This document shows positions 1 to 9,106 of a stretch of 63,939 nt of DNA, in pieces. The number at the start of each line of letters is the position of its first letter. The first letter of the stretch is position 1. The notes under the pieces were generated by a model. That model saw only the letters and a program-made list of their open reading frames with translations, ran no database searches and was not told the DNA's origin. The position numbers were made by a program, and so were the translations under genes. Source of the DNA: Hyphomonas sp. (GTDB taxonomy: Bacteria > Pseudomonadota > Alphaproteobacteria > Caulobacterales > Hyphomonadaceae); the NCBI GenBank assembly GCA_002700305.1, contig PACZ01000016.1, forward strand, positions 1 through 63,939, in the 5' to 3' direction.

Positions 1-27
1 GCCAAAGGAACGAAAAGGAGAACCCCA

Positions 28-351
28 ATGGCAAACGCACTCGGATATGTCAGCGAGACCAAGGCCGGCTTCGAAGGCACGCTCGCCATGATGAACTTGA
101 GCACTGCCATCCGCATCGAGAAGAATGGCGAGAAAGCCGCAGAAGGCCAGCCGGACTTCCGCATCTTTGCCGGAGAAACCTCGACCGAAATCGGCGGCGG
201 CTGGATGCGCAAGGCGAAGTCTTCGGGACGCGAATACGTCTCTCTGACCCTCGCCGACCCGCAGATTGGTCCCCGCCGGATCTATGCGAACCTTGCGCCG
301 GTCAAGGGCAAGAAAGGCCGCCACGTGATCCTCTGGAACCCAAAAGACTGA
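28..351 (+). CDS. DUF736 family protein
   Basis: A 107-aa protein of the DUF736 family, small proteins common in alphaproteobacterial conjugative elements and plasmids, where they sit just upstream of the transfer genes. It has the family pattern: an N-terminal GYVSETKAGFEG segment, a central EGQPDFRIFAG segment and a C-terminal region with SLTLADPQIG and YANL. The biochemical role is not established. The ATG at 28 follows a good AGGAG ribosome binding site at about 16-20. The next gene starts 180 bases downstream and is probably expressed in the same direction as part of the mobilisation block. Confidence 0.85.
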   Translation: MANALGYVSETKAGFEGTLAMMNLSTAIRIEKNGEKAAEGQPDFRIFAGETSTEIGGGWMRKAKSSGREYVSLTLADPQIGPRRIYANLAPVKGKKGRHVILWNPKD

Positions 352-531
352 CGGTTCCAAGCCCCTCATCGAGCCGCTCCAGAGCAAGTCTCCGGGGCGG
401 CTTTCCGCATGTCAGAAACATGGTGAACAGGGGAGGGGAAAAATCCACGGCGCGCATATTTCCTCTCAAATCCTGCGCAGGATCGGGCAGTCTCATCGCA
501 TCGCACAGATATCAGTGAAAGGAGCTATTCA

Positions 532-774
532 ATGAGCGATGCAGACAAAACGGCGCCTGTGGCGGCCAACGACAATGACCTTTTCAATGTCGTGGAAGCC
601 GCAGATTTTCTTCGGCTGAAGCGTTCGACACTCGATCATTATCGATGTGAAGGTCGTGGGCCGATTTATCGCAAACATGGCGCACGCGTCTACTATACCC
701 GCGCCAGTCTCATGGCCTGGTCGGAACGTCAGATGTTCTCATCGACCTCCACCCGCGTCGAAAAAAAGACGTGA
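532..774 (+). CDS. Excisionase-like helix-turn-helix protein
   Basis: An 80-aa DNA-binding protein with a MerR/AlpA-like winged helix-turn-helix. Residues 17-67 read as helix (DLFNVVEAADFLRL), turn and recognition helix (STLDHYR), followed by a wing (GPIYRKHGARVYYTRASLMAWS), the typical HTH_17 pattern. Proteins like this precede traF and the relaxase gene in alphaproteobacterial integrative elements and may control excision or transfer. GGAG lies upstream of the ATG. Its stop overlaps the GTG start of the next gene by four bases (GTGA), indicating translational coupling. Confidence 0.8.
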   Translation: MSDADKTAPVAANDNDLFNVVEAADFLRLKRSTLDHYRCEGRGPIYRKHGARVYYTRASLMAWSERQMFSSTSTRVEKKT

Positions 775-1322
775 AGCTCTTTTGGCTTTCAGCAACAGCC
801 GCAGGCCTGTCTGCGGTCGTTGCAGGGCTGATAATCGACCCTGAGGCACGCTTTGTCTGGAACAGAACCGGCAGTGCGCCGGAAGGATTGTACGTGCTGA
901 GCGATGAGCCAATCGCCCGTGGCGTGTGGGTCATTGTTTCGGCTCAGAGCAGTGAAGCAGAATGGGTGTCGAAGCGTGGCTATATCGACGAGGACTGGCC
1001 GCTTATAAAGCGGGTGGCAGCCCTTCCCGGAGATGAAATCTGCCGGGAAGGGAACACCATTTCCATCAATCACTTGCGTATCGCCGAAGCCTTGGAGACG
1101 GATAGCCCGGGCAGGCAAATGCCGGTTTGGCATGGCTGCAGCATTCTGGGTGAAGACGAGGTTTTTCTGCTCAATTCACACCCTCGGTCAATTGACGGGC
1201 GCTACTTCGGCCCCACGAAAATCTCCGATATCGGTGGATCTCTTAGGTTGCTCTGGACTCGGGATAAGCAGACGACGGACATGTCTGTGCAAGGCGATGC
1301 AGAGCGTGGGCAGGAATTTTGA
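771..1322 (+). CDS. traF: TraF-like S26 family signal peptidase
   Basis: A 183-aa membrane-anchored serine peptidase of family S26 (TraF/LepB type). In conjugative systems TraF matures the pilin. An N-terminal hydrophobic segment (residues 1-21) serves as anchor. The catalytic Ser lies in the SAPEGLY motif and the catalytic Lys in LIKRVAALPGDEI, followed by the C-terminal box with NSHPRSIDGRYFGP. It starts with GTG inside the stop codon of the HTH gene. It belongs to the mobilisation block, although no pilin or pore genes are visible here. Confidence 0.85.
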   Translation: MKLFWLSATAAGLSAVVAGLIIDPEARFVWNRTGSAPEGLYVLSDEPIARGVWVIVSAQSSEAEWVSKRGYIDEDWPLIKRVAALPGDEICREGNTISINHLRIAEALETDSPGRQMPVWHGCSILGEDEVFLLNSHPRSIDGRYFGPTKISDIGGSLRLLWTRDKQTTDMSVQGDAERGQEF

Positions 1323-1491
1323 GGCGGACCCGGTAGGGCAAGATAAAACGCTGGGCGCCAGGCTCTGCCTAACACGCTGTCTGCACATCGATTTTCAGGC
1401 GCCCTTTGCATGGCTTCGAGACGCTTGGTGAGCGGAGCATATGCCCGTGTTCATTGGGGATTCTGCAGGCGCCAGGCACTAGGAGGCGGTT

Positions 1492-3429
1492 TTGCCGATT
1501 GATGATGACTTCACGCCACGGCTGGGCCGGATCAGGGATCGCGGACAGGCAGGGGGCCAGCGGTTGTCCAAACGCTTGCGCAAGGCGGCTGCAAGGCTCG
1601 GCCCGAAGGGCAAGACAAGCCGCTATTCGGGGCGCAGTCTGGGCCGGGGATCGGCTACGGCGAGGCAGCTGGAATATCAGCGCCGCAAAATAGCTGCGTT
1701 CCGTATACGGCGCGTCATGGTCAAGTTCCATATAGCGCGCGCTGGACGCCTCGCCGGAAACGGCGCATTCCGAGCGCATCTTCATTACATCCAGCGGGAT
1801 GGTGTCGAGCGGGACGGAAGAGGCGGCGAACTCTATGGTCGCGAAGGTGAAACACCGAGCGCCTCAGACTTCCTTGAACGCAGCGAAGGTGATCGGCACC
1901 AGTTCCGCATCATCGTCTCACCTGAAGACGGGGTGGCACTCGGCGATCTGCGCGAGCACACGCGTGCCCTGATGACTCAGATGGAACGCGATCTCGGCAC
2001 GCGTCTCGATTGGGTTGCTGTGGACCATCACAATACAGGTCACCCTCACACACATATTGCTGTTCGCGGAAAGGATGCGCGGGGCGAAGATCTCGTTATC
2101 GCACCGGATTATCTCAAATCCGGCCTTCGGCAGCGCGCTGCTGATCTGGTCACGGAGAGGCTGGGACCGCGGCGCGATCTTGAGATCGCAAGAGCTCGGC
2201 ATTCAGAGGTTCAGCGGGACAGGCTGACTGCAATCGATCGGGCCATGTTACGAGATGTTGAAGGGGGCGAACTGGTGATCAGCAGGAATGCCTCAAGTGA
2301 AGCGGGGCGATTTGATCGCAGCCTTCGGCTTCAACGGCTCAGTCATCTGGAGCAGTTGGGCCTGGCTACCCAGGTGGAGGATGGCCGCTGGCAGATGAAA
2401 CCAGACTGGGACAGGACGCTCGCCGAGATGGGCCGCCGGAATGACGTTATTGCGACCCTGGCACATCGGTTCGGCCAGAAGGACGGTCTTGAGCGTCTCG
2501 TTAGCTTTGATCCGGCCCGGGATGAAGACGGCAAGCTCATGGGCACTGTGCTGGCGACGTTTCCGGATGATGAGCTGCGTGATCGCCGTGCGATTGTAGT
2601 GGAAGATTTTGAAGGGCGGCAATGGCTTGTCGATCTGGGGGAGGCGGAGCCGGGGTCCATCCCTCCTGAAGGTGCGGTGGTTGAGGTCGGGCCGCGCGAG
2701 GCGCAGGCAAGGAGTTCAGACCGGGTGATCGCGGATATCGCCGAAAACAGGGGCGGGATCTATTCGGTGCGCCTGCATGCGGAGGCTGACCCATCGTCCA
2801 CAACCGCGTTCCGGCAAGCCCATGTCCGGCGCCTGGAAGCACTCCGGCGGGTAGGTTTGGTCGAACGAATGCAGGATGGGAGCTGGACTGTTCCGAATGA
2901 CTATCTTGAGAAGGCGCTCGCGTTTGAAGCGGATCGGGCAGGGGGTGTCAGCCTGAAAACCCTGTCCTGGCTCACACTGGAAAAGCAGGTCATGTATCGA
3001 GGTGTGACCTGGCTGGATGAGGAACACGGCGAGAAGGTCAGCAGCCGCCTGCTGTCTGCGAGGCAAGCCCGGATCGCATGGCTGCGGGAACAGGGACTGT
3101 TGGCACCGGATGCAAATACGCTCGATGCAGAAGCCCGGGGCCGGCTCAGGCAAAGCGAACTTGCCGCAGTTTCCGCGCGAACTGCCGAACAGTCCGGCCG
3201 CCAGCAAATCGAGCTTCAGACGGGTGACACCATCACGGGAAAATATGAGCGCGCAATCAATTTTGGTTCCGGGCGCGTTGCTGTCATCGGCAATGGGAAG
3301 GAATTTGCACTGGTCCCTTGGCGCGCTGAGATCGAGCGTCATCGCGGGCGCGAGCTGGTTGCCAAACGAACCGCCCAGGGCGTGTCATGGACGATCGGAA
3401 TGAGCAGACAGCGCGGCCTGTCACGTTAG
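1492..3429 (+). CDS. VirD2-like relaxase, DUF3363 type
   Basis: A 645-aa relaxase that would nick the transfer origin and stay covalently bound to the 5' end of the transferred strand. The metal-binding triad is clear around residues 179-188 (HHNTGHPHTHI), and an upstream HLHYIQRDG motif (about 96-104) carries a candidate nucleophilic Tyr. The remaining C-terminal two thirds match the DUF3363 extension of alphaproteobacterial element relaxases. The start is a TTG at 1492, chosen because a perfect AGGAGG lies at 1481-1486, five bases upstream; the basic stretch at residues 23-53 is therefore included. The transfer origin is probably nearby (perhaps 1323-1491) but I could not identify it. Confidence 0.88.
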   Translation: MPIDDDFTPRLGRIRDRGQAGGQRLSKRLRKAAARLGPKGKTSRYSGRSLGRGSATARQLEYQRRKIAAFRIRRVMVKFHIARAGRLAGNGAFRAHLHYIQRDGVERDGRGGELYGREGETPSASDFLERSEGDRHQFRIIVSPEDGVALGDLREHTRALMTQMERDLGTRLDWVAVDHHNTGHPHTHIAVRGKDARGEDLVIAPDYLKSGLRQRAADLVTERLGPRRDLEIARARHSEVQRDRLTAIDRAMLRDVEGGELVISRNASSEAGRFDRSLRLQRLSHLEQLGLATQVEDGRWQMKPDWDRTLAEMGRRNDVIATLAHRFGQKDGLERLVSFDPARDEDGKLMGTVLATFPDDELRDRRAIVVEDFEGRQWLVDLGEAEPGSIPPEGAVVEVGPREAQARSSDRVIADIAENRGGIYSVRLHAEADPSSTTAFRQAHVRRLEALRRVGLVERMQDGSWTVPNDYLEKALAFEADRAGGVSLKTLSWLTLEKQVMYRGVTWLDEEHGEKVSSRLLSARQARIAWLREQGLLAPDANTLDAEARGRLRQSELAAVSARTAEQSGRQQIELQTGDTITGKYERAINFGSGRVAVIGNGKEFALVPWRAEIERHRGRELVAKRTAQGVSWTIGMSRQRGLSR

Positions 3430-3542
3430 GTGCTTGCATGCCTTTGTGTCGGGCTGCCGGGCTTGCCCTCGCGTCCGACTGTCGGAGGTGCCGGTTAGTG
3501 ATCGAAGATGGGGTCTCTTCGTTTGACATAAAGGACCTTGCC

Positions 3543-5510
3543 ATGCGCCCCGGAAAAATCCTGCTCGGTCAGGTCATGGTCGTCTTCGTCCTGATCGTTC
3601 TGACAATCTGGGGAGCGACACAGTGGACGGCCTATGTGTTCGGATACCAGCCCGCCCTTGGGCACCCATGGTTTTTCGCGGGCGAGATGCCGGTCTACAA
3701 ACCCTGGCGCCTGTTCCAGTGGTGGTATGCCTATGAGGCCTATGCGCCGGACGTGTTTGCGCGCGCGGGCCTCATTGCTTCAAGCGGAGGACTGCTCGGC
3801 ATCTTCGCTGCCGTCGTCGGTTCGGTGATCCGAAGCCGGGATGCTGCTAATGTCACGACATATGGCTCAGCGCGATGGGCCAAACCGCACGAACTGAAGC
3901 GTCATGGGCTCCTGGCAAGTGACGGCGTGTTTCTCGGCAAGGTCCGGCATGCCTATCTCCGCCATGATGGACCGGAACACGTCATGGCTTTTGCGCCCAC
4001 CCGTTCGGGAAAGGGGGTGGGATTGGTCGTGCCGACCCTGCTGTCCTGGACGGGCAGCGCCGTCATTCATGATATCAAGGGAGAGAATTGGGAGCTGACA
4101 TCCGGCTGGCGCTCGAGCTTCTCGACCTGCATTCGGTTCGATCCGACCGACCGCCGTTCCCCGCGTTACAATCCGCTGCTTGAAGTCCGGCGCGGCGAGT
4201 GTGAAGTGCGGGATGTACAGAATATCGCTGACATTCTTGTGGACCCTGAAGGCTCGCTCGAGCGCCGCAACCATTGGGAAAAGACCGGGCATTCTCTGCT
4301 CGTCGGCGTGATCCTCCATGTCCTCTACGCCGAGACGGACAAGACGCTCTCGGGGTGTGCAAAGTTCCTCTCCAATCCGGACCGGACCTTCACAGCAACG
4401 CTAACAAGGATGATGCGGACGAAACATCTGGCAGATGATGCGGGAGGGCGGTCAGTCCACCCCGTAGTGGCCGAGGCGGCGAGGGATCTCCTCAACAAGT
4501 CGGAAAATGAACGCTCCGGTGTGTTGTCGACCGCGATGAGCTTCCTTGCGCTCTACCGTGATCCGGTCGTCGCTGCGGTGACGTCAGCGAGCGACTGGCG
4601 TCTTGCTGATCTTGTGACTGCAGAGCGTCCGGTCTCACTTTATCTCGCTTGTCCGCCTTCCGACATGTCGCGGACGAAACCCCTGATGCGCCTGATCCTC
4701 AACCAGATCGGACGGCGACTGACAGAAGAGCTGCCGGACGCAAGCAGGCGGAAACTGCTTATGATGTTGGATGAGTTTCCTGCGCTTGGGCGGCTCGATT
4801 TCTTCGAGTCTGCGCTTGCGTTCATGGCAGGCTATGGAATCCGGGCCTATCTGATCGCGCAATCGCTCAACCAGATCGAAAAGGCCTACGGACCGAACAA
4901 TTCGATCATGGACAATTGCCATGTCAGGGTCGCGTTCGCGACAAATGATGAGCGGACGGCCAAGCGGATATCAGACGCACTCGGCACGAAGACCGAGCTC
5001 CGGTCCCAGAAGAACTATACAGGCCACAGACTGGCCCCCTGGCTCAGCCACATGATGGTATCTCGCCAGGAAACGCAGAGGCCGTTGCTGACGCCTGGAG
5101 AGGTCATGCAGCTGCCGGCGAGTGATGCGATTGTCATGGTGTCTGGTGCGCCGCCCGTACAAGCCAGAAAGTTGCGCTATTTCGAGGATCGGAACTTCAC
5201 ACGAAGGGTGTTGCCGGCGGCTGGTGTTGAGATTGCTTTGATGAATGGTGCGGACCACTGGTCTGGATTGATTGAAGGGGGCGCGTTGGCGTCCACCGAT
5301 AACGTTGTTCCAATGGATGCAGGTGAGGGTGCGCTTGAATTGGCCCCCGATTTTGTTCAGCCATCTGAGGAAGCAAACCCTGATCTGGAACCTGATCCCG
5401 AGTTGTCTGATGAAGATGGTCCCGATCCATTGGAGGCACGTCATCTCGAAACCGTCCGCCGTGCCGCTGCACTCGATCTGGCAGACCCTGACACCTTGCC
5501 GGATTTTTGA
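3543..5510 (+). CDS. traG: TraG/VirD4-family type IV coupling protein
   Basis: A 655-aa inner-membrane ATPase that brings the relaxase-DNA complex to a type IV secretion channel. Two N-terminal membrane segments (about residues 8-30 and 74-96) precede the ATPase domain. Walker A is APTRSGKG at 151-158 and Walker B is LLMMLDEFPALGR. The ATG at 3543 is preceded by AAGGA; an upstream in-frame extension to 3387 would overlap the relaxase gene and adds no recognisable sequence. The C-terminus is acidic. The next gene starts three bases after the stop. The partner mating-pore genes are absent from the window. Confidence 0.9.
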   Translation: MRPGKILLGQVMVVFVLIVLTIWGATQWTAYVFGYQPALGHPWFFAGEMPVYKPWRLFQWWYAYEAYAPDVFARAGLIASSGGLLGIFAAVVGSVIRSRDAANVTTYGSARWAKPHELKRHGLLASDGVFLGKVRHAYLRHDGPEHVMAFAPTRSGKGVGLVVPTLLSWTGSAVIHDIKGENWELTSGWRSSFSTCIRFDPTDRRSPRYNPLLEVRRGECEVRDVQNIADILVDPEGSLERRNHWEKTGHSLLVGVILHVLYAETDKTLSGCAKFLSNPDRTFTATLTRMMRTKHLADDAGGRSVHPVVAEAARDLLNKSENERSGVLSTAMSFLALYRDPVVAAVTSASDWRLADLVTAERPVSLYLACPPSDMSRTKPLMRLILNQIGRRLTEELPDASRRKLLMMLDEFPALGRLDFFESALAFMAGYGIRAYLIAQSLNQIEKAYGPNNSIMDNCHVRVAFATNDERTAKRISDALGTKTELRSQKNYTGHRLAPWLSHMMVSRQETQRPLLTPGEVMQLPASDAIVMVSGAPPVQARKLRYFEDRNFTRRVLPAAGVEIALMNGADHWSGLIEGGALASTDNVVPMDAGEGALELAPDFVQPSEEANPDLEPDPELSDEDGPDPLEARHLETVRRAAALDLADPDTLPDF

Positions 5511-5513
5511 GAC

Positions 5514-5909
5514 ATGCCGAAGCCACGGATCAATCTTCGCCTTGCGACCGACATCTACGCCAGACTTGATGAGGCAACGCAGAGACCTGGTGCCACGAAG
5601 TCAGCAATCATCGAACAGGCGCTTCGAGAGTACTTTGATCCTGAGGCCAAATCTGGGTTGGAAGAACGCATTCTGGCGCGCTTGGATGTCTTTGATATCC
5701 GTCAGGGTGAAATCGAGCGAGATGTAGGATTCACGCTCGAGGCGCTCGGCCAGTTTGTTCTCTACTGGCTGACTAGGACAGATCCTCTTCCAGAAGGCGA
5801 GCGGAAAGCTGCCCACGCTCTCGGACAAAGAAGGTTTGACTATTTTGCTGAACAAGTCGCACGGAAGGTGCACTCAAGAGATCGCATGATTGACCGATTC
5901 ACGTTTTAG
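5514..5909 (+). CDS. Ribbon-helix-helix (CopG-like) protein of the transfer block
   Basis: A 131-aa protein with an N-terminal ribbon-helix-helix domain (residues 1-45: a beta strand INLRLATDIYARLDEA, then helices with GATKSAIIEQALREYF) and a C-terminal helical region of unknown role. This family regularly follows traG and precedes trbB in alphaproteobacterial integrative elements, where it is annotated as a CopG regulator. Here the following genes are not trb genes but a convergent cargo operon. It may regulate transfer or act as an accessory factor in DNA processing. Confidence 0.85.
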   Translation: MPKPRINLRLATDIYARLDEATQRPGATKSAIIEQALREYFDPEAKSGLEERILARLDVFDIRQGEIERDVGFTLEALGQFVLYWLTRTDPLPEGERKAAHALGQRRFDYFAEQVARKVHSRDRMIDRFTF

Positions 5910-5959
5910 CCAGTTTCAAAGTTTAGATGGGCCTTGCTGACCAGTGGGACTCTATGGAC

Positions 5960-6478
5960 TCATTCGGTTGCCTTTCGGACCAGCAGATGAAGCGTGTAGT
6001 TTCCAATGGATTCGGAACTTCTCGTCCCTGTCCAAGGACTTCCGACGCGAATAAATCCGTACTTTGGCAATATGTGTTCAACCATCACGGGGTTGCTTGA
6101 GGTTGCAAACAGCCCTTTCCCGTCAGACAAAGACACTACCTTTTCAACTAGCTGCTTGGCCAAACCCTTGCCTTCGAAATTCGGAGCGACGGCCACATAC
6201 CCCAGTTCAAAAGGAAACAATTTCTCCGGCAACAGGAATCCGGCTTTCGCGCGTTCACCGAGCCTGCTTCGGTAGCTGCCCGTCGGAACTTTCAGAGCTG
6301 CAACTCCACCCACCTCAACCCCAATTGTGGCGAATACAATTTTGACTCCTGGTCGCTCAATTCCTCTCTGTACAAATTTCCCGTCAACAGCTTCACGTGA
6401 CTGTACGAGACGAGTGAATGTTTCCCTTTCGTTGAGCGTAGCCTCTTCGACGGTGCGCGTTAGGAGTGTGGGTGTCAT
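5960..6478 (-). CDS. GNAT family N-acetyltransferase
   Basis: A 172-aa GNAT-fold protein. The acetyl-CoA-binding motif A is visible as ELGYVAVAPNFEGKGLAKQLVEKVV (Q/R-x-x-G-x-G/A pattern as NFEGKGLA), followed by a motif B-like segment with PKYGFIRVG. The substrate cannot be predicted. It lies 18 bases downstream of the SbcC-like gene on the same strand, so it is probably the last gene of the cargo operon, and it converges on the ribbon-helix-helix gene. It could be an unrelated passenger rather than a functional part of the ubiquitin-like system. Confidence 0.8.
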   Translation of the reverse strand: MTPTLLTRTVEEATLNERETFTRLVQSREAVDGKFVQRGIERPGVKIVFATIGVEVGGVAALKVPTGSYRSRLGERAKAGFLLPEKLFPFELGYVAVAPNFEGKGLAKQLVEKVVSLSDGKGLFATSSNPVMVEHILPKYGFIRVGSPWTGTRSSESIGNYTLHLLVRKATE

Positions 6479-6496
6479 AGTTGATATAACCCAGTT

Positions 6497-9106
6497 TTAG
6501 GCAATGGTCGTTTCCTGGACTCGCAGGGCATTTCCACCAAGTTCCCGAAACGCTCGTTGCCGACAAGACAATACCAAAATTTGCTGATCTCCAGCCTGTC
6601 TGTGAAGTGCATCAAACATCCGTTCGATGCGATCATCATCCGTAAACACCAACGCATCATCAAGGATCACAGGGGCAGGGTGCCCGCCTTTTGCAAGCAT
6701 CCTCGCAAAGGCAAGCCGAACAAGCAGGGCGATTTGCTCCTGAGTGCCGCCAGATAAAACATCGATTGGTTCTTCTTGCCCATTTCGTACAAGAGCGACG
6801 GGAAGTAGATTCTGGTCTCCCCAGATGATTTCGGCTTCCGGCCAAAGTAGGTGCAACAGCGGTCTGAGTTCAGTCGCGACCGGCTCGAAGTAACGCTCGC
6901 GCGCGTGATTGCGCGCCGACCCTAGCGAGGCTTCTAGCTTTTGCAGGATTGCGACCTCTCGCTCAATTTGGCTCAATCTCGCGGTTGCGGCAATCAGTGC
7001 GTCCTCTGCATCTGCAAGCCTTTCCTCAACAGCATCGCCTGCATTGCGCGAGATCCGCTCGTCGAGCGTCGCGAGTTCCGGCTTTAATCGCGAGATCTGT
7101 TCGTGTGCAGAATCTTCGATCGATTGGGCGCGCTGATGTTTCGCTCGAATCGAATCGATATCGGGAGCGGAACGCCTGCGTTCCGCAAGCAATGCTTCAG
7201 CGGCCTTTAGGTCAGCACTTGTGCGCCCGAGTTCGTCAGCGATGGCAGACGGATCTAGCGCGCCAAGATTGTCCAAGGTTGCAAGCGCGCGTGATAGACG
7301 ATCCCTGGCGTTGCTGTGATCGGTCTCTGCACGAGCGGCATGGCTACGGGCATCCGATAGCCGCTCTGTAGCAGCATTACTCCTCGCAAGAGCGTCTATG
7401 CGCGCCGCTTCCGCGACATCTAACAGGGCTTCCGCATCATGCAGAGACGGAACATCTCCTTCGTTCACGTCTTCTGGTTCAGGAATGGCCGCAAGTGCCT
7501 TACGAAGTGCTTCCAGCCCCTCTGGCGCAACAGACGTCAGGATTGCGTGGGCTTCGGCACCACGTTGCTCCGCGCCTTCGCGTGCAGCAGCGGCGCTTCG
7601 AGCTTCTTCCAGGCTGACCAGCCCATGCCGGGAAAGCTCACGGTGAAGTGCCTCCTCGGCTGCGAATAGGGCGCGCCCATCGCCCTCCGCAGCTCCAGGC
7701 CGAACGGACAAAACGCCGATGTCTTTTATGGAAATGTCCGACTTGCTGGTTAATAGGAGCGGTTGGCCTTCTGAAAGTCCGCTTTCGCGATAGCGAACCG
7801 CGCCCTCGCACCCGGGCTCATAGCGCATGACCAGACTTGTCGTTTCGCTTTCATGAAGCGCGCGTAACGTGGACAATTCTGAAGCCAAGTCCGTCAGCCG
7901 GTTCAGTTCCTTCGCGTCCAGTCCGGATTTCGCCGCTGCAGCCTCTTTCTCCATGGCCTCCCGCGCAGCTTGCGCCTGATCGAGGCGTGTTAGAAGGTCT
8001 TTGCGTCGATCCGCCCCCAGGATGGCTGCCTCTCGGCGTTGCGCCTTTCTCCTTGTCGCTTCGGCCATCTGGTGTGCCGACTGCGCGGATTCAGCTACCA
8101 GTATTGCGGCAGCGCGGTCCTGTTCAGCCGAGTCTCGCTGTAAGAGCGCTTTCTCAACCGCCTCGGAGGAACGAGCTTCCTGGTCTGCTGCTTCGGCTTG
8201 CTCCCGCCTGGCGGCCTGGAAGCCTGAAAGGCGGCTTTCGAGGTTAGCCACCAACAGACGAGTCGCCTTTACCTTTTGTTCTTCAGCCTCGATTTCTTCC
8301 GCATGACGTTCGGCAGACTGAAGTTCCTTGCTAGACTCACTCAGGCGGTGCTTGCGTTCAGAAATTGCGTCGGGAGATTCAAGCTCGGCAAGTTCGCGAC
8401 GCCTTTTTTTGCGATTAGCTAGTGCATCACGAAGCTCTGTTGCCCGGTCCGAAAGTGCATTGCGTTCTGCGTCCCTCAATTCGACTTGTTCCTGGGCGAG
8501 TTTCCACGGGCCACCGGCCTTGGGCCGGCCGCTAGATGTCATATACTCTGCCAGTTCGCGTCTACAGCGAGCTAACGCCATGTCCATGCGCCGCCCCCCC
8601 GTCATTGCCTCGACTTCACCTGTAACCGATGACAACAAATCTCGCCGCACTTCCAGCGCCACTTCCTGCTCCTTCTTTGAGCCGTCCGCTAGACTGGTCA
8701 GGCCCTGACGAACCCAAAGAAGCCCGGAAGGTCCGCCATCGCCGCTGCTCAGTATACCTGAAATCCAAGCTTCGGCCTCATCTGCTTGGGCGACAAGTAG
8801 TCCATTCTTTTTCACGGTTGCCGAAGCCTTCGAGAGCCAACGCTTTGCGACTGTGAAACGTTCTCCGTTGACCTCAATATGGACCCAGATTTCAGGTGCG
8901 CCCCCGGCATGGGGTTTGAGCGCTTTGATGTCCTTGTCGGCTGAGCTGTGGGACTTGAAGAACAATGCCTGAAGCGCATCGAATAGCGTAGACTTACCAA
9001 ATTCGTTCGGTGCACTCAGGACGTTGAGCCCATCTCCGATCTCGTCCAGCGTAACCGGGGTAGTAAAACGGCGGACGTTGTTGAGTGTAATCGACCTGAG
9101 TTTCAC
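6497..9106 (-). CDS. SbcC/YhaN-like AAA ATPase with long coiled coils
   Basis: An 869-aa ABC-type DNA-repair ATPase of the SbcC/Rad50/YhaN group. Walker A (APNEFGKST, residues 32-40) is at the N-terminus. A long Ala/Glu/Arg-rich coiled coil fills the middle. Near the C-terminus are the signature LSGGTQEQIALLVRLAFARM, Walker B (APVILDDAL) and the His/Gln-loop region. I see no CxxC zinc hook; cysteines are few and isolated, which fits YhaN better than true SbcC. It starts with GTG at 9106 and overlaps the stop of the phosphoesterase gene by four bases (GTGA). The two products probably form one nuclease-ATPase complex. Confidence 0.88.
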   Translation of the reverse strand: MKLRSITLNNVRRFTTPVTLDEIGDGLNVLSAPNEFGKSTLFDALQALFFKSHSSADKDIKALKPHAGGAPEIWVHIEVNGERFTVAKRWLSKASATVKKNGLLVAQADEAEAWISGILSSGDGGPSGLLWVRQGLTSLADGSKKEQEVALEVRRDLLSSVTGEVEAMTGGRRMDMALARCRRELAEYMTSSGRPKAGGPWKLAQEQVELRDAERNALSDRATELRDALANRKKRRRELAELESPDAISERKHRLSESSKELQSAERHAEEIEAEEQKVKATRLLVANLESRLSGFQAARREQAEAADQEARSSEAVEKALLQRDSAEQDRAAAILVAESAQSAHQMAEATRRKAQRREAAILGADRRKDLLTRLDQAQAAREAMEKEAAAAKSGLDAKELNRLTDLASELSTLRALHESETTSLVMRYEPGCEGAVRYRESGLSEGQPLLLTSKSDISIKDIGVLSVRPGAAEGDGRALFAAEEALHRELSRHGLVSLEEARSAAAAREGAEQRGAEAHAILTSVAPEGLEALRKALAAIPEPEDVNEGDVPSLHDAEALLDVAEAARIDALARSNAATERLSDARSHAARAETDHSNARDRLSRALATLDNLGALDPSAIADELGRTSADLKAAEALLAERRRSAPDIDSIRAKHQRAQSIEDSAHEQISRLKPELATLDERISRNAGDAVEERLADAEDALIAATARLSQIEREVAILQKLEASLGSARNHARERYFEPVATELRPLLHLLWPEAEIIWGDQNLLPVALVRNGQEEPIDVLSGGTQEQIALLVRLAFARMLAKGGHPAPVILDDALVFTDDDRIERMFDALHRQAGDQQILVLSCRQRAFRELGGNALRVQETTIA

